The notes beneath the pieces are model-generated. The model was given only the letters and a program-made list of their open reading frames with translations, was not told the origin of the DNA and ran no database searches. Positions 1 to 6,376 of a DNA stretch of 26,205 bases are shown here, in pieces (position 1 is the stretch's first letter; each line of letters begins with the position of its first letter). Source of the stretch: CAZDDW01 sp964480695 (GTDB lineage Bacteria > Patescibacteriota > Patescibacteriia > UBA9934 > CAZDDW01); contig CAYZPO010000007.1 of the NCBI GenBank assembly GCA_964480695.1, positions 1-26,205 of the forward strand, written 5' to 3'. The translations under genes and the position numbers were made by a program.

Positions 1-2
1 CG

Positions 3-1010
3 ATTGATGTTATGTTCAAATTGAAAGGTCATGGCAACAAGGACTACTGTCTTGGCTTGACCCATGAGGATGTGATCACTCCGCTAGTTAAGCAGTACGT
101 GAATTCGTATAAAGATTTCCCAGTGTTTTTGTATCAGATTCAGGATAAGTTCCGGAACGAAGCTCGGGCCAAGTCTGGTCTGCTTCGCGGTCGTGAATTT
201 TCCATGAAAGATTTTTATAGTTTTCATTTGTCAGAAAAAGATCGAGCGGATTTTTATACTAAGGCCGCGGATGCTTATCGTAAGGTCTTTGAGCGAATTG
301 GAATCCGAGCTATCTATACTGAAGCTTCTGGCGGGGATTTCTCTAAGGATTCTCACGAGTTCCAGACTCCAGCTGAATCTGGTGAGGACACTATCTATTT
401 TTGTGAAGGCTGTGACTATGCCTGGAACAAAGAGGTCTTTGACGGCAAAGATGGTGATGCTTGTCCTAAGGAATGTGGAGGCAAGGTAGAAGAAATGAAA
501 TCAATTGAAGTAGGAAATATTTTTCCTTTAGGAACAAAGTTTACTGAGGCCAATAAATTAACTATGAAAGATGAGAAAGGTGAGGAACATCAGATTGTGA
601 TGGGTTCGTATGGGATCGGCCCTTCACGAGTTATGGGGTCTGTGGTTGAAGTTTCTCATGATGACAAAGGAATTATTTGGCCGAAGTCGATTGCGCCGTA
701 TCAGGTGGAGATTGTAACTCTTGGATCAAAAGACGAGGTCATGGTGTCGAAGATAAATGACACGGCCGAGACTCTACATGATGACCTAGAAAAGTGTGGT
801 TGCGAAGTACTGTGGGACGATCGTGAAGGTATGTCACCTGGAGAAAAGTTTGGTGATGCTGATTTGATCGGGATTCCTTTGCGCCTGATAATTTCAGAGA
901 AAACTTTGAAAGAAGATAGTGTTGAATGGAAAGAGCGTCCAAGCGACAAAGCTCGTTTAGTTAAACTAGATAAAATCAAAAAAGAAGTATGCGATATTTA
1001 TTGTTCTTAG
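3..1010 (+). CDS. proS: Prolyl-tRNA synthetase, 5'-truncated by window edge
   Basis: Class II aminoacyl-tRNA synthetase that charges tRNA-Pro. The reading frame is open from base 3, so the N-terminus lies outside the window. Visible parts are class II motif 2 (FRNEARAKSGLLRGREF, then MKDFYSFH), the SHEF segment, motif 3 (GSYGIGPSRVMG) and a C-terminal anticodon-binding domain (from about IAPYQVEIV). In E. coli-type enzymes a roughly 180-residue editing insertion (INS) lies between the SHEF segment and the EVGNIFPLGTKF segment. Here only about 25 residues separate them, and they carry a CX2C and a CX3C pair that could bind zinc. The enzyme therefore cannot clear Ala-tRNA-Pro in cis. Its 3' end overlaps the next gene by 22 bases. 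Family assignment is secure. Confidence 0.96.
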   Translation: MDVMFKLKGHGNKDYCLGLTHEDVITPLVKQYVNSYKDFPVFLYQIQDKFRNEARAKSGLLRGREFSMKDFYSFHLSEKDRADFYTKAADAYRKVFERIGIRAIYTEASGGDFSKDSHEFQTPAESGEDTIYFCEGCDYAWNKEVFDGKDGDACPKECGGKVEEMKSIEVGNIFPLGTKFTEANKLTMKDEKGEEHQIVMGSYGIGPSRVMGSVVEVSHDDKGIIWPKSIAPYQVEIVTLGSKDEVMVSKINDTAETLHDDLEKCGCEVLWDDREGMSPGEKFGDADLIGIPLRLIISEKTLKEDSVEWKERPSDKARLVKLDKIKKEVCDIYCS

Positions 1011-1528
1011 TTTTAGTTGCCGTGCTCGTGACTGCTGGGTTTGGTTGTAATGAATCCACTGGCAACCAGGCTGTACTTCAACCAACTTGGGAGATGTATG
1101 AGAACGAGACCTATGGATTTGCCATGCAGTATCCTGGAAAATATATCTTTCAAGACAAAAATGAGGGGACGGCCACAAGTTATTTAGGGGAGGAAATGAT
1201 CCTGGTATTTTCAATTAGTGACCCAACTCAGTCAACAGGTGATAGTACCGGTATTTTGTCTGTGGTGTACAAAGAGGGTTGGAAGATTGATAATCTAAAG
1301 AATCTGTTGGCCAATGGTTATGGTAGTGAAGCTGGGGGGATTATGGTTGAGGAAGGGTTACGACAGGGTGGAATGGATCTGATTCGTTTGGAAAATACGA
1401 CTGATATGGCTGGGGCCAACAAGACGCATTATGTTGAAGAGCGTAAAGGGGGTTTGCTGATATTCTCGCCTTTCTTGTTTCAGGAAGAACTGTTTGAGGA
1501 AATGTTAGAGACCTTACGAGAGATTTAG
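989..1528 (+). CDS. Small secreted or lipid-anchored protein, unknown function
   Basis: A 179-residue protein with a hydrophobic N-terminal signal (MRYLLFLVLVAVLVTAGFGC) ending at Cys20. The residues before the Cys (Gly-Phe-Gly) are a weak lipobox, so a lipoprotein is likely but not certain. The mature part starts with a polar linker, then a Tyr-Gly-Phe-Ala-Met-Gln-Tyr-Pro stretch resembling the opening strand of the small PsbP/DUF1795-like domains common in predicted bacterial lipoproteins. I do not recognise a specific family. The start overlaps the end of proS by 22 bases, suggesting co-transcription and translational coupling. A strong terminator follows at 1554. Confidence 0.75.
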   Translation: MRYLLFLVLVAVLVTAGFGCNESTGNQAVLQPTWEMYENETYGFAMQYPGKYIFQDKNEGTATSYLGEEMILVFSISDPTQSTGDSTGILSVVYKEGWKIDNLKNLLANGYGSEAGGIMVEEGLRQGGMDLIRLENTTDMAGANKTHYVEERKGGLLIFSPFLFQEELFEEMLETLREI

Positions 1529-1553
1529 TAAGAAAATAAGAAATCAAAAAAAT

Positions 1554-1582
1554 AAGAAAATAAGCCCCGGGCTTATTTTCTT
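1554..1582. terminator. Two-sided intrinsic terminator
   Basis: A perfect 14-bp inverted repeat (1554-1567 with 1569-1582, core AAGCCC/GGGCTT) with T-rich sequence on both outer sides. It lies between the convergent lipoprotein-like gene and the HU gene and can serve both. Confidence 0.85.
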
Positions 1583-1608
1583 AGTTTCTAATTTTTTATT
1601 TTCTTATC

Positions 1609-1902
1609 CTACACTACTTCGCGCTTGCCTTTCAGAGAATCTTTCAAGGCTTTTCCTGCTTTGAATTTAGGCACGACTACTGGTGGAATCTGGATTTTTT
1701 GACTTGGATTTTGCGGGTTAACTCCGATGCGGCCTTTGCGGGTTCGGGCTGAGAAGGTACCGAATCCAGCAATGGTCACTTCACCGCCATCAACTAAGGT
1801 TCGGGTAACGATCTGTTGAAAAGCCTCAACGAATTCTTCACCCTGTTTCTTTGAAACACCGACTCGGTCGGCGATACGAGCAGCAAGGTCTGCTTTATTC
1901 AT
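1609..1902 (-). CDS. hup: HU-family DNA-binding protein
   Basis: A 97-residue nucleoid protein of the HU/IHF family, usual length. It begins MNKADLAARIADRVGVSKK, the helical dimerisation part, and has the GEVTIAGFGTFSARTRKGR strand segment and the Asn-Pro tip of the DNA-binding arm (GVNPQNPSQKIQIP), followed by the conserved PKFKAGKALKD C-terminal helix. It bends and compacts DNA as a dimer. It lies downstream of ymdB on the same strand but has its own consensus-like promoter at 1942-1970 and an approximately 35-nt leader. The two-sided terminator at 1554 ends it. HU and IHF cannot be told apart with certainty from sequence alone; a single general HU is most likely. Confidence 0.95.
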   Translation of the reverse strand: MNKADLAARIADRVGVSKKQGEEFVEAFQQIVTRTLVDGGEVTIAGFGTFSARTRKGRIGVNPQNPSQKIQIPPVVVPKFKAGKALKDSLKGKREVV

Positions 1903-1941
1903 ACGTGTTGTTTTTAATTGGTTTTTATAAAATCTTTGGTA

Positions 1942-1970
1942 AGTATAGCGGAATATTGAGAATCGTGCAA
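1942..1970 (-). promoter_or_regulatory. Promoter of the HU gene
   Basis: Read on the minus strand: TTGCAC (1970-1965), a 17-nt spacer, then TATACT (1947-1942). This is close to the housekeeping sigma consensus. Predicted transcription starts about 1935, giving a short leader before the ATG at 1902. Confidence 0.75.
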
Positions 1971-1976
1971 GGGGGT

Positions 1977-2771
1977 CTACATCTGAATAATTTTTTGGAT
2001 CTGTTTGATTGAGGTTGCCTGGCCATCCTGGACTTTAACCAGAATAGCGTTGATTTCAACCGGTCCATCTAAGGGAACTTCAAATTTTCCCAGATTACCT
2101 TGCTTCATTCCTTCCAGGATTGGTTCGTACTGTCCGCCCAGAGCTTGGTTGTGGGCTCCGACCATTCCAACATCACTGATATAGGCTGTGCCTTGAGGAA
2201 GGATCTTGGCATCAGCAGTAGGAACATGAGTGTGCGTACCATAGAAGATTGAGATCCGACCGTCAAGATACCGACCAAGAACGTTTTTTTCTGAAGTGGC
2301 TTCGGCATGAAAGTCAACTAAGGTCGCATCGAATTTTTCATCTTTAAGATCCTTAAGAACCTGATCGATCGGTTCAAAAAAGATTGGGTATTCTTCTTTC
2401 ATGAACGTGCATCCAGTTAGATTGGTAATTAAGAAACGACCGTGATCATTTTCGTAAATGGTGTAGCCAACACCCTCAGTGTGGATGTCATTGAGTGGGC
2501 GAATGATGCGATGGTTCATCTCTGGATTTGATAGAACATCTTTGTATCCTGGATTAGACCAGATATGATTACCGCTGGTGAACACATCAACTCCAGCGTC
2601 AAACAGTTCGCCTAGAATACGGGAGTTGATTCCAAAGCCATGGGCTAGATTTTCGCAATTAGCCACAATTAAGTCAGGTTTATATTCCGAGCAAAAATCG
2701 GGAAGCGCTTTTTTCAAAGCTTCCCGACCAATGCGTCCGACGACATCTCCGAAGATTAAAATATTTTTCAT
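1977..2771 (-). CDS. ymdB: YmdB-family metallophosphoesterase
   Basis: A 264-residue calcineurin-like phosphoesterase of the YmdB (TIGR00282) family, full length. Metal-binding motifs are visible in order: GDVVGR near the N-terminus, the CENLAHG segment, SGNHIW, DFHAEATSEK and GTHTHVPTADA. Known homologues hydrolyse 2',3'-cyclic nucleotides and influence RNase Y activity and multicellular behaviour in Bacillus subtilis. Here it follows rny on the same strand with a 148-nt gap, the same neighbourhood as in Firmicutes, which supports a shared role in RNA turnover. No clear Shine-Dalgarno precedes the ATG. Substrate is inferred from the family only. Confidence 0.94.
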   Translation of the reverse strand: MKNILIFGDVVGRIGREALKKALPDFCSEYKPDLIVANCENLAHGFGINSRILGELFDAGVDVFTSGNHIWSNPGYKDVLSNPEMNHRIIRPLNDIHTEGVGYTIYENDHGRFLITNLTGCTFMKEEYPIFFEPIDQVLKDLKDEKFDATLVDFHAEATSEKNVLGRYLDGRISIFYGTHTHVPTADAKILPQGTAYISDVGMVGAHNQALGGQYEPILEGMKQGNLGKFEVPLDGPVEINAILVKVQDGQATSIKQIQKIIQM

Positions 2772-2919
2772 AATTTTACTATGGCCAGCCTATTAAAAGC
2801 TCGGACGTTTGTTTTCTCAGAGCGAGGCCAGAAACCTTCTCCTCTCACTTTAAACGAGCTAGGCCGAGCGTCCTGAACAAAAAGTATGGCTGAGTCTTTG
2901 ATAGGTCGGCCGATACCTT

Positions 2920-4452
2920 TTATCTCGCGTACTCAATCACCCGGGTTTCTCGAATCAAGGTCACCTTAACTTCACCAGGGTACTGCAGTTCACCTTCAAT
3001 CTTTTTGGCAATATCCTTGGCCATTTTGTAAGCGTTAAAATCATCAATTTCCTGTGGCTGCACAAACACCCGCACCTCACGTCCGGCCTGAATAGCATAA
3101 GCCTTTTCTACACCAGGGAAAGTAGCAGCAGTTCGTTCAAGTTCTTCCATGCGCTGTAAGAACTGTTCTAGAGTCTGTTTGCGGGCTCCAGGTCGTGCCC
3201 CGGAAATCGCGTCAGCGGCTTTAATGATTGCTCCTTCGATCGTCTTAGGTCGATCTTCATGGTGAGCTATTGACTGGTAACAAACTTCCTCAGGGAAGTT
3301 GAATTTTTTCATGATATTATAACCGATCTCAGGGTGAGCTCCTTGCATGTCATGGTCAACAGCTTTTCCGATATCATGGAACAGACCACCCTTTTTACAT
3401 ACAGCCACATCGGCTCCGATTTCTTCAGCAATGGAAGCAGAAAGGTGGGCCACTTCGATCGAGTGCTGTAATACATTTTGTCCATAACTGGTACGGAATT
3501 TCAGTCGTCCTAGAATGGAAACCATCTTTGGGTCAACTCCGGAAACAGGAACTCCCAACGCATACAAGGCGTCTTCTCCTGCTTTCTTAATCTCCAAAGC
3601 CAAACTTTTTTTAGCTTCTTGAACCGACTCTTCAATTCGGGCTGGGTGAATGCGCCCATCCTTGATCAGAATGTCCAAGGCACGCTTAGCCACTTGACGG
3701 CGAATCGGAGAGAAACCACTAATAGTAATCATCTCTGGAGTGTCATCAACAATAATTTCACAACCAGTAAGTTGTTCCAGGGCCTTAATGTTGCGCCCTT
3801 CTTTACCAATGATGCGCCCCTTCATTTCATCAGAAGGGAGACTAACCTGAGTGGTCGTTGTGTCTGTTGCCTGTGAACTGGCATAGCGAGTGATGGCCAA
3901 AGAAACCAGCTTACGACTTTCTTTTTCCAGTTCTTCTTCAGTTGTTCGTTCTAATTTACGCACGCGACTCATCAAAGCGTCTTGCTGCTCGTCCTCTATC
4001 ATCTTGAACAACTGTTCACCAGCCGCCTCTTTACTCATGCCAGCCACCTCTTGCAGCTTGGCCATCTGATTAACTTTGATTTCCTCCAGGTTGCTTTTAA
4101 TCTCTTCAACCTTTTTAACTTTATCTTCAAGTTTGGTTTTCTTGTCTTCAAACTCTAAAAGTTTTTTATCAAACATTGACTCACGCCCTTCCAAACGCTT
4201 TTGGGATTTTTGTAGCTCTTGACGTCGCTCAGTCTCGTCCCGTTTGGCATCATCAATGATTTTAATCGCTTTCTCCTTAGCCTTAAGGAGAACCTCCTGA
4301 TACTTTGCTTTCCCTTCTTGTAACAGCTTTTCGGCTTTAGCCTCAGCTGTATGGATGTTGCTTTTGGCAATGGTTTTGCGAATCAAGTAACCGCCAAGAA
4401 CACCCAACCCCAGCGCTACTAACGCGATCAGGGCAAAGATTGCTTCTTCCAT
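2920..4452 (-). CDS. rny: Ribonuclease Y
   Basis: A 510-residue membrane-anchored endoribonuclease that starts mRNA decay. Order of parts: an N-terminal membrane segment (about residues 4-25), a long charged coiled coil (about 30-190), a KH RNA-binding domain (around GRIIGKEGRNIKALEQLTG, about 210-260), and an HD domain with the metal motif HDIGKAVDHD at about residue 355, plus the SIAHHEDRP segment. Length is typical of the family. It probably heads a minus-strand unit with ymdB. A possible promoter lies at 4583-4613, which would give a leader over 100 nt long. Confidence 0.97.
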   Translation of the reverse strand: MEEAIFALIALVALGLGVLGGYLIRKTIAKSNIHTAEAKAEKLLQEGKAKYQEVLLKAKEKAIKIIDDAKRDETERRQELQKSQKRLEGRESMFDKKLLEFEDKKTKLEDKVKKVEEIKSNLEEIKVNQMAKLQEVAGMSKEAAGEQLFKMIEDEQQDALMSRVRKLERTTEEELEKESRKLVSLAITRYASSQATDTTTTQVSLPSDEMKGRIIGKEGRNIKALEQLTGCEIIVDDTPEMITISGFSPIRRQVAKRALDILIKDGRIHPARIEESVQEAKKSLALEIKKAGEDALYALGVPVSGVDPKMVSILGRLKFRTSYGQNVLQHSIEVAHLSASIAEEIGADVAVCKKGGLFHDIGKAVDHDMQGAHPEIGYNIMKKFNFPEEVCYQSIAHHEDRPKTIEGAIIKAADAISGARPGARKQTLEQFLQRMEELERTAATFPGVEKAYAIQAGREVRVFVQPQEIDDFNAYKMAKDIAKKIEGELQYPGEVKVTLIRETRVIEYAR

Positions 4453-4740
4453 ATAATTAAAATGACTCAGTTCCTGATGAACCGGTCACGGTACGAAAAA
4501 ATGGGGACAGTGGTCCCTTAGGCTGTGACGTTGGGTTGTCGCTTAAGCCCACTTAAAGCGAGCGAAAGTTTCAAGAGAGAATAGTATAACGTCATAAGGA
4601 TTTCTGGCGTAAACAGCTAGGTCAGCCGGAGTTTCTTTCGTAAAACGCAACTGGTTGAACAGGATTTATTCATTAGTTACAAGCTCACCCTAGCATGGGG
4701 CTCAGTTTTTGACAAGACATCAGGTCAGTTTGGTGCTGAA
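4453..4740. other. Intergenic region between rny and the tRNA pair
   Basis: About 290 bases without a convincing gene. It holds a small hairpin (GGGAC/GTCCC at 4503-4516), an interrupted palindrome around the TTAAG at 4542, and on the minus strand a possible rny promoter (TATACT at 4588-4583, TTTACG at 4613-4608, spacer 19, longer than usual). An extra TTGACA at 4710-4715 has no matching -10. Nothing else is recognisable. Confidence 0.4.
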
Positions 4741-4769
4741 TTGACAGAATATTAGGTTTAGTCTAAAAT
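4741..4769 (+). promoter_or_regulatory. Promoter of the tRNA operon
   Basis: Perfect TTGACA (4741-4746), 17-nt spacer, TAAAAT (4764-4769). The tRNA begins 12 nt after the -10 box, so the primary transcript has only a few extra 5' bases. Confidence 0.88.
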
Positions 4770-4781
4770 CGACTTCGAAGT

Positions 4782-4857
4782 GGGCGATTAACTCAGTGGT
4801 TAGAGTGCCGGATTCACACTCTGGAAGTCACTGGTTCAAATCCAGTACCGCCCACCA
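4782..4857 (+). tRNA. tRNA-Val (anticodon CAC)
   Basis: A complete cloverleaf of 76 nt with encoded CCA (4855-4857). The D stem is ACUC/GAGU, the anticodon stem CCGGA/UCUGG with loop UUCACAC, giving anticodon CAC (reads GUG). The T arm is ACUGG-UUCAAAU-CCAGU. The acceptor stem pairs at six of seven positions; positions 6 and 67 form an A-C mismatch. Discriminator is A73. Confidence 0.93.
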
Positions 4858-4871
4858 CTTCATCTTCAAGA

Positions 4872-4943
4872 GTGGCGTTAGCTCAGTGGTAGAGCATCGG
4901 CTTGCCAAGCCGAGGGTCACCGGTTCAACTCCGGTACGCCGCC
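4872..4943 (+). tRNA. tRNA-Gly (anticodon GCC)
   Basis: A cloverleaf with D arm GCUC-AGUGGUA-GAGC, anticodon stem UCGGC/GCCGA with loop UUGCCAA (anticodon GCC), and T arm ACCGG-UUCAACU-CCGGU. The acceptor stem GUGGCGU/ACGCCGC has one U-G pair at 2-71. The base after the stem is C, followed by CAA, so in the standard register the discriminator would be C73 and CCA is not encoded. The tRNA-Val lies 14 nt upstream, in the same transcript. Confidence 0.92.
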
Positions 4944-4955
4944 CAAAAATACGTT

Positions 4956-4990
4956 GAGGGTTCCCGTGCGGGGAACCCTCTTCATTTTTT
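4956..4990 (+). terminator. Terminator of the tRNA operon
   Basis: A 10-bp perfect stem GAGGGTTCCC (4956-4965) with GGGAACCCTC (4971-4980), followed by TTCATTTTTTATT. It abuts the end of the convergent truB. On the minus strand the tail is less T-rich but could still help end truB transcription. Confidence 0.9.
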
Positions 4991-5639
4991 ATTGTGTTGT
5001 TAGTTGGTCGAGCGGGACAGCGTCTTCGACGTGATATTCTCCGACTTTGGTGCGGCGGAGCTGTTCGACATAACCACCGACTCCGAGCTCTTCGCCTAAG
5101 TCTCGGGCCAAGGCTCTGATGTAGGTTCCTGAGCCACATTTTATACGGACAGTCAGTTGGTGATTGTCGTCCGAGGTATTTAAGAGGTCGAAAGAATCAA
5201 TTCTGACCGAGCGTGGTTTACGTTCGATTTCTTCACCAGCGCGAGCAGCTTCGTAGAGCTTTTTGCCCTTGACCTTGATCGCCGCGTACTTCGGAGGCAC
5301 CTGGTCAATTTGGCCAATAAATTTTTGCATCGCGGTTTCGATCTCTTCGCGTGACAACTCACGATCTGTTTCGCTTGGTATAACCGGCCCTTCAGGGTCA
5401 TCAGTCTCAGACGTTGCACCTAAAATAAAAACTGCCTCGTACTCTTTATCTAGTCCAACCAGATCACCAAGCTGCTTAGTTGAATCTCGACCGACTCCAA
5501 CGATAAGTAATCCAGTAGCAAACGGATCAAGTGTGCCAGCGTGTCCGACCTTGCGTTCATTAGTAACTTTACGTACGCGATTAACCACGTCGTGTGAAGT
5601 CATTCCAGCTGGTTTATCAATTAATAAAAAATTTGGCAT
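4989..5639 (-). CDS. truB: tRNA pseudouridine-55 synthase TruB, short form
   Basis: Makes pseudouridine 55 in the T loop of tRNAs. The N-terminal LLIDKPAGMTSHDVVNRVRK and the catalytic segment VGHAGTLDPFATGLL (nucleophile Asp38) are clear, as are the later tyrosine motif (KEYEAVFILG) and the core-fold end CGSGTYIRALARDLGEELG. At 216 residues it is about 100 shorter than the E. coli enzyme; the C-terminal PUA-like domain is absent. A TTTAAT on the minus strand (5653-5648) ends 8 nt before the ATG, so a leaderless mRNA is possible; the -35 is weak. It is convergent with the tRNA operon, whose products are its substrates. Confidence 0.96.
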   Translation of the reverse strand: MPNFLLIDKPAGMTSHDVVNRVRKVTNERKVGHAGTLDPFATGLLIVGVGRDSTKQLGDLVGLDKEYEAVFILGATSETDDPEGPVIPSETDRELSREEIETAMQKFIGQIDQVPPKYAAIKVKGKKLYEAARAGEEIERKPRSVRIDSFDLLNTSDDNHQLTVRIKCGSGTYIRALARDLGEELGVGGYVEQLRRTKVGEYHVEDAVPLDQLTTQ

Positions 5640-5700
5640 ACAGCAACATTAAAGCATATTTTTGCTTGACGGGTCCAGGATGGCTTGGTAAATTGGAAAT

Positions 5701-5904
5701 ATCGGAACGGTCTCTTTGAGGTATGAACGTGCCCCTCCTTGAGGAGACCAGTCCGATACCCCCTCTGGGTGGCGTGTCCGCATCGACGGACTAGGCGGAC
5801 ACGCCATTCCAAAAAAACACAGTGTGGGCGGCGAGGGCTTTGGCGGGCCCCAGGGTGCGACTCGTCGGTGACGATGAGACGGGCGACCCTGACGAGTCGC
5901 ACCC
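5701..5904. repeat. Cluster of three long stem-loops, unidentified
   Basis: Three strong inverted repeats sit side by side between truB and the next promoter. First, ATCGGA (5701) and GGTCTC (5709) pair with GAGACC (5744) and TCCGAT (5752), with GAGG/CCTC inside. Second, an 11-bp perfect stem GGCGTGTCCGC (5771-5781) with 5795-5805. Third, a 14-bp perfect stem 5853-5866 with 5891-5904. The stretch is GC-richer than the flanking genes and has no T-tract after any stem. It matches no RNA family I know: no RNase P, tmRNA or SRP signature is visible. It could be a structured RNA or a remnant of palindromic mobile units. Confidence 0.6.
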
Positions 5905-5988
5905 CCCCTCCTGCACAAACAAGGCGTTCTTTCTTCACGACAATCACGTCGGCTCGTACAGGCTGCTGGTAAGCTTACTCCAGCAGCC

Positions 5989-6017
5989 TTGACATTTCTG
6001 AGCCGGTGTGTTAGGTT
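5989..6017 (+). promoter_or_regulatory. Putative promoter upstream of the small ORF at 6122
   Basis: Perfect TTGACA (5989-5994), 17-nt spacer, TAGGTT (6012-6017; weak). A 10-bp inverted repeat (AGGCTGCTGG with CCAGCAGCCT, 5969-5989) ends at its edge. The layout resembles the promoters at 11563 and 19417. Confidence 0.5.
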
Positions 6018-6121
6018 CTTCGTACATCTGTTCCTTTTGTTGCTTCATCGCTGTGATGCCAGCCGACGACAGTTGATGTGACACGAACAACCGCGAGGGT
6101 TGGAAGCTGTGTGAAGCGGAG

Positions 6122-6361
6122 TTGGGCCTTGGCCTGACCGCGACGTTTCCTTTGCGACCTATCTCCAACGAAAATAGAGTCATCGTTGCGGTGGTAGTGG
6201 CTAGTGAAGCAATGAAGGTGTGGACGGGGGATCTGTTGAGCAGCGTGCTCGAGTTGGCTTTGAACCAACAGGTGGTTGCAGTCCACCCAGATCGTCAAAC
6301 CCCGTCAAGCGTGACCGCTGGTACTCATCCGGCGGTCGTTGACTTTTTAAGGCAATTTTAG
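6122..6361 (+). CDS. Small hypothetical protein, TTG start, doubtful
   Basis: An open frame of 79 codons after the promoter at 5989, ending 15 bases before infB. The only usual start codon is TTG at 6122; the frame is open back to 6077 with no ATG or GTG. The predicted protein has a plausible alternation of a valine-rich strand (VIVAVVVASEA), a helix-like stretch (DLLSSVLELALN) and another strand (QVVAVHPD), but no family I recognise. There is no Shine-Dalgarno at a good distance. Its last codons contain the infB -35 box. It could be real, a decayed gene, or chance. Confidence 0.35.
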   Translation: MGLGLTATFPLRPISNENRVIVAVVVASEAMKVWTGDLLSSVLELALNQQVVAVHPDRQTPSSVTAGTHPAVVDFLRQF

Positions 6362-6367
6362 TACCAT
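6339..6367 (+). promoter_or_regulatory. Promoter of infB, near-leaderless
   Basis: TTGACT (6339-6344), exactly 17 nt, TACCAT (6362-6367). The infB ATG is 9 nt after the -10 box, so the mRNA would start at or within about 3 nt of the start codon. No Shine-Dalgarno is present. Confidence 0.7.
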
Positions 6368-6376
6368 AGGCGCACT

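Noticed and set aside
4828..5139. A 103-codon minus-strand ORF reading through both tRNA genes
   Set aside because: It is antisense to the two tRNAs and the end of truB. Its TGVEPVTLGLASRCSTTELT-type text is the familiar false protein produced by translating the complement of tRNA genes.
5755..5806. GGGTGG at 5768 as a T-box antiterminator
   Set aside because: The conserved ACCGCG continuation, a specifier stem and a downstream synthetase or amino-acid gene are all missing.
5621..5947. Two overlapping minus-strand ORFs across the hairpin cluster, upstream of truB
   Set aside because: Arg/Pro-rich low-quality translations of palindromic DNA, in two frames at once, with no ribosome site and no recognisable domain.
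5650..5990. The truB-infB gap as RNase P RNA, tmRNA or SRP RNA
   Set aside because: None of the conserved cores (GAGGAAAGTCCGG, TTCGACGG or GGAAGCAGCC types) is found on either strand.
5944..6298. Minus-strand ORFs opposite the small ORF at 6122
   Set aside because: His/Arg/Ser-rich, no Shine-Dalgarno or promoter. The one containing CQGC uses the inverted repeat at 5969-5989 as coding sequence. Less plausible than the already doubtful plus-strand frame.
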